This document shows positions 11,553-21,604 of a stretch of DNA of 64,000 nucleotides, piece after piece. This DNA comes from Rhododendron vialii. Taxonomy: Eukaryota; Streptophyta; Magnoliopsida; Ericales; Ericaceae. Location: NCBI RefSeq assembly GCF_030253575.1, contig NC_080562.1, forward strand, positions 20,559,852-20,623,851, given 5' to 3'. The notes beneath the pieces were generated by a model. That model searched no databases. It saw nothing but the letters and a program-made list of their open reading frames with translations, and was not told the DNA's origin. Numbering within the stretch: the first letter of the stretch is position 1; each line of letters opens with the position of its first letter. A program made the position numbers and the translations under genes.

Positions 11553-11623
11553 GTTGTAGCAATTTACTTGTAGTGGTAGTAGTGCATGTAGGTGGAAAGA
11601 TGGAAGAAAAAAACGGTATATAA

Positions 11624-12281
11624 ATGAAACAGCTATATAGGAGCTTTAATTCAGCCTAAATTTCTGTGATGTATAGAGTCTATTAATAAAAATATTTTGG
11701 AGTCTAGAATCCGTGAAAAGAAAAATTGTCATTAATGAGATAAGGATTTTGTTTGGTTAATACAAAAAATGTTTTTTTTTCATTTAAATTGTCTTAAATG
11801 CATTTAAATTGTCTTAAATGAGACAAGAGCCTTGTTTAGCTAACACAAAATGTCTTTTTTTCGTGTTTTTCGATCTTGTACTTTCATAGGGTACCCTAGG
11901 GTTTTAAGCACTTTCATAAAGTACCCTAGGATTTTAAGCACTTTCATAGGGTTTTAGGGTTCACTTTTCTATTATAGGGTTTTAGCGGTTTAGACACTTT
12001 CATAGGGTACCATAGGATTTTAGGCACTTTCATATATAGTTTACCCTAAGATTTTAGACACTTTCATAGGGTACCCTAGAGTTTTAGACAATTTCAACGC
12101 CGGTCAACGCTGGTCAATGCCGATCAATGTCAGTCAACCTTGGTCAACGCCGGTCAACCTTGGGAGAAGTTTTTGGTAAATCCTGAGCAGAATGTCTTTT
12201 AGACTTTACGAAAAAATATTTATGTCCTTATTATAGCAAAAATCCTTATAGTATGTCCTCCTACTCAATTTGCCCTGGAAA
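11624..12281 (+). repeat. Dispersed repeat, copy 1 (inverse of 49465-49915)
   Basis: The block includes AGGAGCTTTA, a segment ending in CTCTAGACTCC-like sequence, TCTCATTTAAGACAATTTAA-like repeats, several direct units around CTTTCATAGGGTACCCTAG and GTTTTAG, a GGTCAACGCCGGTCAA stretch, and TTATGTCCTTATTATAGC. The same modules in the same order appear reverse-complemented at 49465-49915. It is non-coding and is probably a non-autonomous transposon whose family I cannot assign. This copy has more of the internal CTTTCATAGGG units than the second one. Confidence 0.7.
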
Positions 12282-12518
12282 AAAAAGGTAGTATACAAAT
12301 AGTCTCTTTGACTTAAATTTTGTAGTGTCTTTTTTTGTGACGGTCTTTTTTTATGTTTTCTTTTAATTTTTATTAGATTTGGGTCAAACCCTTATGTCAC
12401 ATGCACTATTTAACTTTTATAACGATTTAGCCTACATTCTAGCTAGGACGCACTTAAATTTTAAAGTAATTCTTCATGAGTTCTTAATTTGTTTCGTCAT
12501 AAACTGCAACTTTGGGTT

Positions 12519-12747
12519 GGTGTTGTGCAGTGAGGTGCACAGCATCGTACTGTGCATTTCCGAGCCGTCGAATCATGCATCCGATGGCTTGGATTTCATC
12601 TTGACAACCTTGATCAAAAAAAAAAAAATCTTGACAACCAACGATCAAGAGCCGTTCAATGCCGAGATAAGATCTGAGCAGTTAGATGCACGATCCGACT
12701 GCTCGGAGGTGTGCAGCACAGTGCTGCGCACACCACTACACAGCACC
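12519..12747. mobile_element. MITE with about 65-bp inverted ends
   Basis: The left end GGTGTTGTGCAGTGAGGTGC and the inverted right end GGTGCTGTGTAGTGGTGTGC continue to match through CGAGC(C/A)GTCG(A/G)ATC(A/G)TGCATC. The centre carries CATCTTGACAACC twice. It is non-coding, and no clear target duplication was found. Confidence 0.65.
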
Positions 12748-15069
12748 ATCCCCCAATTCCATAAATGTTGGCTTTAGTGAATTCAATTATCAAACCAACA
12801 TAATTTTATCATTTAATATGGGAGTAGTAAGTTTAAGTTCTAATTTAGGTTATCAAAAAAACTTGTCAAACATAATTAGCTGCTTCTTTTTTTATTTTCG
12901 CATCAAGAAAATAGCTTCTATTTTATTGTGTCAATATACTTTTCATAAATGTAGAAGACTTCAAATATCTTATTGAGATATCTTATGAACGTGCTTTTCG
13001 CATAATTGTTCTTCCCAATATGTGATACACAATAAATGGTTTAGGTCATCGAAGTGAGTTCAAGTTAGACATGAAAATGCTAAAATTGGACCAGTCTAAT
13101 TTATTCAATACTCCGTACTAACCTAGAGGGGGATCTAAACTCGTTAGGTAAATAAATGGCACCTTTGGTGACTGGTTTACAAATTTATTAAATGGAAGGA
13201 TGATTTTGTGATTTTGTTAGTCTAGAGTCTAGACTCTAGAAACACAAAAGAGATAGGGAGGGCAAGTTTTTTGCTGTCTCATATAAAACCGTGTATCGCT
13301 GCTGCTTCTTTTTTTTTTTTGGCTTTTCAAAGAACAAAAGCACTACTAAGTAACAAAAAAATTAATTAATGAAGCTTGACATAACAGAGGATAAATAGTT
13401 CACCACCGAAGGTCTTTTGCTCTTTATATGGCTAATTATTGATATTTTAATAAATAATCTAACTATCTAAAAAAATAGGGGTGGACTAATTTTGTTTGTA
13501 GTACGCACTATTGTTGGGGAAAAAAATTATAAGGTACTACAAATTTATTTGGGGTGGGTTCTGGACGGGGTTACCTAATACCAATCCGAACATCGTATTC
13601 CAGAATATTACAAATTTTTCCCCAACTCCAAACCAAACCCGAAAAAGATATTTGCAAATATGGGACAAAGGGAGAATTATTTATGGAGTTTTTCATCTTT
13701 CTTTGAAAACTAAACATGAATTTAAATAGTTCAACCCAAATTTAAGTTGGCTACTACTCCCCGTAGAAATCTTTGTCAATTTCTTCACATAGTATTATTT
13801 TCATATTGTCAGTTTGTGTTAACAAAATTACTAATCATAATATAAAATAATAAATTCTTTTTTGATGCCGGGCTGGGGGTCAACATAATTGGGATGTCAA
13901 ATTTTCACCTTTGTGATGTCATTATGCTCATGGTCCATTTAATCGTTGTAACTACTTTCAATGATTAATAATTTATATATAGTTTGTCAGTTAAAAAACC
14001 TCAAAATTTATATGATGTATATATCCTATAGAAGCAAAAGCGCAAAGCCACTTATTGAGTTAAACATCAGAGTGAATTGTCTTGTGTGGCAAATAAGTGA
14101 ACTGCCCAAATGGTCTTGTTCAGATTTGGGGGCCTTCTAAGATCCACTTTGATGATCAAAATCGTCTACCTTTTAGAACTTGTCGAGGAGACAATCACTG
14201 TGCAAAATCATGTTGATTTGGGGTCTCGGTTTATGCATATTCAATACACATTTATCTTTAAAATTTATTGTAGTATAGGATTGGCCATTTTCTCAACATA
14301 CGTGTGTTTTGAAAACATATCAAACTATATCTAATTAACATAATTTTTGGTGTCCCTTGTTTTTTTATGCTCTTAAAAATAAATGATTCTGATCATTAAA
14401 ACAGGAGAGACGTTAAGGATACATTAATTTGTCATACTCCAGCTACACCCCTCTCAGATACATATGGAGTCTACATATTTATTGTGAAATTCTCACAAAT
14501 GTATATGAAAGGGTTGGGATTGGGGTGCAATAAATTCATATGTCTCTAACATTATTGCCAAAAAAAACATTATTGCCAAAAAGAGCTCGCAAGCAGGATA
14601 GGATCAAAGGGACGGATCCCGTTCCAGAAAACAAAAAAGTGAAAAACCCTAACGAAACCCTAATAGTAAGAGTACAACCCTTAATCGTAAGATGTGCCCC
14701 TCTCTCTCTCTCTCTCATGTGACAGTGTATTAATCTTTTAGCCCTATTCCCAAAACAAGCCCACGAGTTCTTCCTCGGTAACCAAATCAGCCTACCCAAA
14801 TACTAACTTTTATTTTTACCCACACCATTATGATCACACATTAAATTTTTTTTTTTAAACCAAACTTTACCTTTAAAATTTAGATGCTCCAACTAAGCTT
14901 CCTCAATGTGCACGCCTCTCTCTGAAACCCTAGCTATGCATAACAAAGCCCATGTAGAGTTGAGACCACACAGTATTAGTTTTCTATGTTTTAAAAATGT
15001 ACTTATCTGTATGTAAGAGAGGAAAAGACATTGAAATGGTTACTTATTCCAACCCCAGAAAGTCTACAC
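12748..15069. other. Intergenic, AT-rich, retroposon-like traces only
   Basis: No conserved coding frame was seen. Around 13855-14000 there is a GC-richer stretch followed by AT-rich sequence containing a retroposon-like 3' end (TTTCAATGATTAATAA, then A-rich), similar in style to 1620-1710. Short CT repeats lie at about 14699-14717. Confidence 0.35.
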
Positions 15070-15434
15070 ACACAGTAGATTTGTGCACAGATTGTGCACA
15101 GATTTTGTTGTGGGGCCCACCACAGGTCCCACACAAATCATCCGAGCCGTTCATTAAATATAAAACATTTTTTCAAAGGTCCCCGTAAAAAATAATCTCA
15201 ATCCGATACCTATAGGTGCTCGATCCAACCATATAACTTTTCATTATCCGAAAATCTGAATGAAAAGTTAAATGATTGGATGAAGCAACTATTGATATTG
15301 GATTGAGCTTATTTTTTACGGGGACCCTTAAAAAAATGTTTTACATTTAATGAACGGCTCAGATGATTTGTGTGAGACCCGTGATGGGCCCCACAATAAA
15401 ATCTGTGCACAATCTGTGCACAGATCTGCTGTGT
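15070..15434. mobile_element. Large palindromic MITE
   Basis: Arms of roughly 150 bases begin ACACAGTAGATTTGTGCACA on the left and, read inverted from the right, ACACAGCAGATCTGTGCACA. They continue through GTGGGGCCCA, GTCCCACACAAATCATC, GAGCCGTTCATTAAAT and GGTCCCCGTAAAAAATAA. The loop is at about 15225-15285. The core phrase GAGCCGTTCATT resembles GAGCCGCTCAATG of the foldback family at 44 and 58 kb, which may indicate a distant relation. It is non-coding. Confidence 0.75.
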
Positions 15435-16195
15435 ACGTAGCAGGACTCTTCCAACCCTCTCCTCTTTTACTTTTCACAATCTCCCAAGCGCTCTCTCTCT
15501 CTCTCTCTCTCTCCTCTTCCCTAGGCACAGTACCAGCTCCTCCTCGCTTCACCACAGTCGTGGACTCTAAAATCTTACCCGTTTGCCGGTGTATCTGACC
15601 CAGATAGGTAATACCACTATACCAGGAAAATCTTACCACGGACCGAAATTACTATTATAACCCTCGGTTGTTTCAAAAAATAAAGTGGCACTTAAGAACT
15701 TCAATAAAAAAGAAAGCAATATATATAGTTAAAGAAGAGATGAACTTATTCTCTTACTATTATAACCATCAGTAGTTTCAAAAATTGAATTTTACTCGGT
15801 AAGTTGAATAATTTATCTTTATTATTATTGACAGAAATCAGATAGTTCATTTTATAAATCAAAATCTAAATTTTGATATATTTATCGACTTCCGATCAAG
15901 TTTATTTTTTGCACGGCAATACTATATTGTATGTCTTAAAATATAAACAGTTCAAATCATAACAATAGATACTCGGTGGGACCCATAATAGGAGGTGGTG
16001 AAAAAGTTGGGTTTTACACCAGCGGTGGATATAATTTATTCTCCAAAAGAAATAGCCACGAGTTCAATTTAAATCAAACTAGAACTAAAATAAGAGCATG
16101 AGATTTTGCTAATAATGGAACCATCCGACGGCCAGAAAGAAAACCCACACCACTCCAATAATTTTTCTATTTTCAATCTCCATCAACATGCAAAG
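15435..16195. other. Intergenic, no gene recognised
   Basis: A CT microsatellite (about 15488-15514) and otherwise AT-rich sequence. The short phrase ATTATAACC(C/A)TC appears twice (15653 and 15758) in similar surroundings, suggesting a small duplication. Confidence 0.35.
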
Positions 16196-16214
16196 GGACT
16201 ATATTTAGATTGTG

Positions 16215-16445
16215 AATGATGGTTTTTCGGTAGGTTCCGTTCATCTGGCAATCAATGGTCCGGATTAAAAATAAACTCTTCTTGGAAAAAGTTAATTTTT
16301 CCCTAACTCTTCTCTTCCTTGGAAAAGTTTATTTTCAATCCGGACCATTGATCATTGAGATGAATGATCTGGATGCAAACCCTCACACCATTTTCATAGA
16401 GAGGATCCTCACAGAGGATCCAGATCATTTGGGTAGGGTTGTGCA
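16215..16445. repeat. Inverted repeat, MITE remnant
   Basis: TTCATCTGGCAATCAATGGT with TCCGGATTAAAAATAAACTC is inverted as GTTTATTTTCAATCCGGACC with ATTGATCATTGAGATGAA within about 160 bases. A second short palindrome, GAGGATCCTCACAGAGGATC, follows at about 16400. It is non-coding. Confidence 0.55.
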
Positions 16446-16699
16446 TATGGCAAGTTTTGGAGTGATTGATGAGCCATTATCACCAGAAATCAATATTTGT
16501 CCTACTGTGTGGCGCCTGGAATTTCCCCTTGCATTCGCAGGCCTTTATCTCGGGTAGGAGATAGGGTCAAGCGAGAGAAAGGAAGTAATCCAAGTTTCTT
16601 GAATGCAACGTAGTTTTGAAAGAGCTTTGTGTTTTTATAAACAAGGGTGTTTTGGATAAAATGTGTAGAAAATATGTTTGAAAGTAGAAAATGTGAGAG

Positions 16700-17300
16700 T
16701 TGAGAAGGATGTGACCAGCTCTCAATGAACTGCCAACGTATCCTCGGGCCGGGGCCAGCTAGGGAGAATCAGATTTGACGTAGTTTGAGGTAAAAAGGAG
16801 GGTTTTTAGAAAATAACTCGGTGTCGTCACCAGGCATAGAGTTTAGGTGTGTCGGGTTGCTTGTTGAATTATCCGAAAGAATGGCTCAAATGTTTTTGAA
16901 GATAATTTCGAGAACCTGAAAGCCCGATTTTTAAAAGAGTGACTCTTTTTTTTTTTTTTTGTCTGAGAAGTTAGAAATGAAAGGATTCTATAACTGTTAC
17001 AAGTGGGAAAGGCGTTAGGCACCCCACATCGCCCTTGCGGTACTCGTTCATCTTTAATACACAATATAAAAAAATTGTTTTAAGCAAGACGAAATAGAAT
17101 GACATTATTTGTTCACGCTCATGCGTTATTGAGAGTGACCTTTTTTCAAAGGGAAGATAAGGAAAGAGAGAAGGGAAAGGAAGGGATCGAGCCAGGTCAA
17201 TGGCTGCCTATGTATAGCTAGAGCGGGAAAAATCAAATTCGCGTACGTGTGAATTTGAAAGGGAGCGGCCCTCAGGGGACTGTTTGATATCAAAATGTTT
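16700..17300 (+). other. Possible LTR-retrotransposon remnant
   Basis: The phrases GTCGTCACCAGGCATAGAGT and GGGAAAGGCGTTAGGCACCC resemble non-coding parts of large plant Ty3-type elements as I remember them. No protein domain or LTR boundary is visible. This call rests on recall of such motifs and is weak. Confidence 0.25.
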
Positions 17301-17345
17301 TTGTAAGTCCGGAAAAAAGTTTATTAGATTGAAAATGAGTTTTTA

Positions 17346-17581
17346 CTCTATCCGTCCTAATTTACCTGTTCTAATTCTATTCTAACTGAATAAAAAAATT
17401 AGTTATATCTTTAAATTGGTAATGAATTTTATATCTAATATGGATCTTGTTTGATAGATCTCGATTTGTTCTATAATACAATGTTTTCAAAATCACCTAA
17501 AATATTATAAATTACAAGATATAATCAATTAAAAAGTAGCGTAAACTCCCAAAAGTGGCAATTAAATTGGGACGGAGGTAG
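17346..17581. mobile_element. Stowaway-like MITE, diverged
   Basis: It begins CTCTATCCGTCCTAATTT and ends AAATTGGGACGGAGGTAG, the degenerate Stowaway terminus, with TA on each side (17344-17345 and 17582-17583). The interior is AT-rich and non-coding. Confidence 0.7.
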
Positions 17582-17583
17582 TA

Positions 17584-18317
17584 TTAAAAAGTCGAAAAAA
17601 GTCAATCAATGCCCGAGGAAAGTCGACCAGGGTCCGGGAAGGGTAAAGTGGTAAAATGGTGATAGAAACGACTTCGTTGAATTAAAACATTGCTTTGCTG
17701 AAAGTTTGAGAAAAAGTAAAACCGGGACCCGAGAAAAGTTAACCAGAATTCGAAAGGGTAAAACAGTAATCTAACAGGAAAACGCCTTCGTTGATATAAA
17801 AATTAAAACACTGTTTTGGTGAAAATATGGAAAAAGTTAAACAAGATAAAGTTTGTCTTTTTGCTTAAAAGTGATTATTTTCTAAAATATTTGGGTCGTT
17901 TCTGATTTGTCTTGTCACTTTTCCGATTCGTACGAGACAATAATCCACAAACGTTTGGCTCAAAACTAATAAATGCGAAAAAAATTTAAATAAGGACTTG
18001 ACGTAGACAAAAAAGTGTTAGTGGAACGGGGCCTAATCTTATTTTTTTGCTTTACATTTTTTTTTTTTGAACTCAACTGTTGCTTCGTATGTGTACACTA
18101 GCGAATGTCCGTGTCTAAAGGCACATCAGATATACATTACCTAAAAAATGAGTATAGGGATTGATAGATTTATTCGGAGAATATTCTGTATATCTTTTAA
18201 AAAAGAAATAATCTGATGGCTACAAAGTTAAAAAGAAAGTGATCTAACGATTATAGAGGTTGCTCTTGTTTATATGTCTACACATTTTTAACAAAAACAG
18301 TTCTATTTTATATAATA
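17584..18317. other. Intergenic with dispersed low-copy repeat
   Basis: The part at 17880-18020 (GACAATAATCC, CAAAACTAATAAATGCGAAA, AAATAAGGAC, GTGTTAGTGGAACGGGGCCT) resembles 4240-4330 and 57390-57450, so it is a shared repeat family. No coding sequence was seen. Confidence 0.4.
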
Positions 18318-20555
18318 CTAGTGCATCCCCGTGCCTGCTTGAAATCGATATTCAATTCATATCCAATTATGAAGACCAAGGCCCCATTCACAAAATTCTA
18401 ACTACACAAAAAATAGAAAACAATAGCTCAGATATATCTATCAGTTAAACTTACAAACTAACAAATTAATAGTTGTAGCGCCCGTACCAGAAGACATTTA
18501 TCGCCAGCCATTTAAACTACGGATCACAACTGGCAAAACTCAACTGTAATCACAAAATTCACTTTACGTGCTTAAAAAAATCAAGCTTCAGAGTGTAAGA
18601 ATACAAAATCAGTAATTAAACTTAATGATAATATAGCAACATCTAGTTTTTATTCATCAAGTTTTCTAAAATCAAGAAGAAAAGACAAAATATAATCAGC
18701 CCTTCAATTGAATATAAAAATGTAATTCCGCTTCTACTAAATCATTGATAACAAAGTTGTAGACTTTCCAAGCTTCAAACTCCAACCAACTCAATATCAG
18801 TTGTTAATTAGCAAATATATATGGTCCTTCAGTTCATATTTCATTTCAATCATCTAGCAAGAAATTTTAATGTCATACGACTTGTCAAAAAAAGAAGTAA
18901 ACAACTGCAAACCATGGCATAATGATTTTTACGTGGTTCTCCCTAAATAGAGACAGCAGTTCGATTCAAAATCATCCACTATAAAAATATAATTGATCTC
19001 GTCTATTCGTCTGAACACTATTGTAGTACTATCATTTCTTTTGTATATGAACTTGTGAATATACTTAACACATCTCATTCCAGTAAAAACTTTCACATTG
19101 ATTTGGGGATTGAATAGTCTAGCAAGATATGCATTGTAAGGGACCACATCCTTGTTATTGGCTGTTTGACCCCTCACAAAGTACACCTAAAGAGTATAAC
19201 GCTATTTAACCTTTATACAAAAAAAAAAACAACAACGAAAGAATGCAAATAAAAATTGAGTAAGTTGCTCTTACAATTTTCTCGAAGTCTCCGTTGAGCT
19301 GCATAAGAAAATAAAGAATTCAATGAAAGACATATAAAACAAATACTAATTTGATAACCTGTAACCAAGGAATAAAAGGAAACGGATCAACTCACATGGT
19401 CATAGATGGTTAGATTTTGCTTAATAAATGTCTGATGGAGTTAATTAAATGAGTCTAAGAGAAATGGTGGAGAAGAAAATGCAAATGATTGATCTGGAAA
19501 GAAAACTTTCATACGCACCCCAATTTGAACCGAGTGTAAATAATTGATCTGGAAAGAAAAATTCCCACACCGTCGCGAACTGGAAAAAAAATTGCAAAAC
19601 TGGAAAAAGAGAGAGAGAGAGAGAGAACAAACCGTGGATGGGAAACCAAAAAAAAAGGGAACAAAAGATCCATACCTGTGGAGAGAGAACTAAAAAAAGA
19701 ATTGGAAGGAAAATGATAAGGGAGAAAGAGAGAGAAATTCATTCACCCAAAATTCATTACCTAGAACAGAAAATGAGAATCAACGTCAATTGTATTTTCC
19801 ATTATAGCATGGCAATCAACGGCAATTAATTTCTATTACCCGATCAACAGCAAATTAATTTTTTCTTACCCGATTTGTAGCATGTAATTATAGCATGTCT
19901 TGATAATGCCTAATCAACGGCTAAATTCTTCCCGTATAAAACAGAAAAATTATATATGTTCACCCAGTCAAGTCTAAATAGTCCATAAATGAATATAAAT
20001 CTTCCCCCTGTTATTTAGGCACATTTAATATAGTAGTAAGCATCATTTCCAAACATGCCTCTAACCTTACTATCCGTAGATCTCAGCCGTCGAAAAAATA
20101 TATACCGATGCTAGGGTCCAAAATATATGGATTTGAAAACCACTCTCCCATATTATATAGATTTAGGAAATTTAGAAATTTAGAGATTTGATTAGGATAA
20201 CTCCTAATAGGATTCAAATTTCCGGAATATTAGTCACAAATTATCATGATTGAGTAGGGTAACTCCTAATAGAATTCAAATTTTGGTAATATTAGATTAC
20301 CATGATTGATTAGCCTATCAAACAAAACAAAAAAAGATTATCATGATTGATTAGGATATTTCAATTCAAATGAGCTCCTTTTGTGGTCTTGAAGTTTCCA
20401 ATATTTACCAAAATGCCATGTTGTAGAAGGAAGGATGAAGATGAAACTGAACCGTCGGATTTGTTTGTATGGATAGATAAATTTTGGACAGAAATAAATC
20501 TGAACCATTGAGAAAGAATATTCTATAAGATACCCGTCCTATTTTATAATATAGA
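18318..20555 (-). mobile_element. Helitron derivative
   Basis: Read on the minus strand, the element starts TCTATATTATAAAATAGGAC at 20555 and ends GCACGGGGATGCACTAG at 18318. These are a Helitron 5' TC terminus and a 3' CTAG terminus. The host bases are A on one side and T on the other, the usual A|T insertion site. An alternative 5' end, TCTATATAATATGGGAG, lies at 20161 and also meets an A|T site, so two nested or adjacent copies are possible. A helicase-protein fragment lies within, in the same orientation. 20165-20350 holds three imperfect direct units of about 56 bp around AACTCCTAATAG and AATTCAAATT. Confidence 0.65.
18929..19186 (-). pseudogene. Helitron Rep/helicase protein fragment
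   Basis: The open frame of 85 residues contains NNKDVVPYNAYLARLF, NPQINVKVFTGMRCVKYIHK and FIYKRNDS. Plant Helitron Rep-Hel proteins have the typical block VVPYNPYL, then NVE..., then IKYLFKY(V/I)YKG, lying between the Rep and PIF1 helicase domains. Neither the Rep catalytic motifs nor the helicase ATPase motifs are visible nearby, so this is a remnant of a much longer protein, in frame only for this piece. It supports the Helitron call for the surrounding element. Confidence 0.75.
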
Positions 20556-20724
20556 TATAAATAAATATAGATTGTTGGGAGCTTGGATTGAACATGCCGA
20601 ACAAATAAAATACATACAAGTAATTCACTGTAAGGTTCGTTTAAGTCTTTGGCTCTAATTTGGTTAGCATCCTTCCCTCGTTCCGTATAAGGTAATGAGA
20701 TTGACTTATTCACAGAGGGACCGT

Positions 20725-20875
20725 GATTCTTTTATTTCCGGAGCTACGCAATCTCAATCGTCTATTTCGGTTTTGGACGGCCTGAATTTAAATGAACCTT
20801 AACTCTTTTCTGAAAAATTTTTATTTAAATCTGAACCGTCCAAAGTCGAAACGGAAGCACCCAATTCACTTCTGT
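20725..20875. repeat. Inverted repeat, MITE remnant
   Basis: GTCTATTTCGGTTTTGGACG plus GCCTGAATTTAAAT is inverted as ATTTAAATCTGAACCGTCCA plus AAGTCGAAACGG, with about 40 bases between. It lies upstream of the receptor-kinase gene. Confidence 0.5.
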
Positions 20876-21604
20876 AAATAACTATCCACGAAAACGTTAA
20901 AAATATATTCTCAAGGGCAATAGAGATCTCATTTACCACAGCAGTTTTAAGCGGTGCCACTGCCACCATTATAGTGGCGCCCAAATCGTTTCATAAAATA
21001 CTACTAGTACTAGTAGTGGTAGCTACTATTTATATGCTGGAATTGGTGTATGGGCTCTGATATCAGAGCGCTTACAAATTACTCCACTAAATACTACTAA
21101 CATACAAGATCCACCACTAGAGCCGGCCACCACACTTTCGCGGCCGCCGCCGCCGATACCACCTCTGACCCCCCAAAATCACTAATGAACACTAAAGGCA
21201 CATTTTATGGAGTATTATCCCCTTCATGAGCTTGGGTTTAAGAGAACCCATCTTGATCACAATCACCACCACTATAGACCACCGCCGCGTTAAGCAGAGC
21301 CGGGAGGTGAAAGTCCCAGCTCCGGTAAGTGAAAGAACACTCTTCACCACACAACACTCAAGTTTTTTTGTTCACATGCCATTGGTTTTTGGAAAACACG
21401 TAGTGTGAGTTTTAAGCATCCCCACCACCACCACAAAATCCTCACTCTCAGTCACATGCTTCTTGTTCCACCCAAAGACCTAGACTAGTAGACTACCACT
21501 TCCTCCACCACCAACACAACCACCTCCACCACCACCACCACCACCACCACCAAAATCCCAAACCCTTCAAAACCTCTTTGGTAACCTTCACTTTCTAAGC
21601 ACAC
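20876..21604 (+). promoter_or_regulatory. 5' flank and probable leader of the RGI5-like gene
   Basis: The 730 bases before the ATG hold a TATA-like TATTTATATG at about 21028, a GC-rich block (GCGGCCGCCGCCGCCGAT, about 21141), and a (CCA)n stretch at about 21508-21552 just upstream of the start codon. CCA/CT-rich leaders are common in plant receptor kinases. If transcription starts near 21060 the leader would be over 500 nt with several upstream ATGs. A GGTAAGT at about 21323 could be a leader-intron donor. The transcription start is not shown by the sequence. Confidence 0.3.

Noticed and set aside
7500..11600. Terminal inverted repeats of the OTU-type MULE
   Set aside because: The C-rich stretch at 7655 and the G-rich stretch at 11450-11551 face each other but match only in composition.
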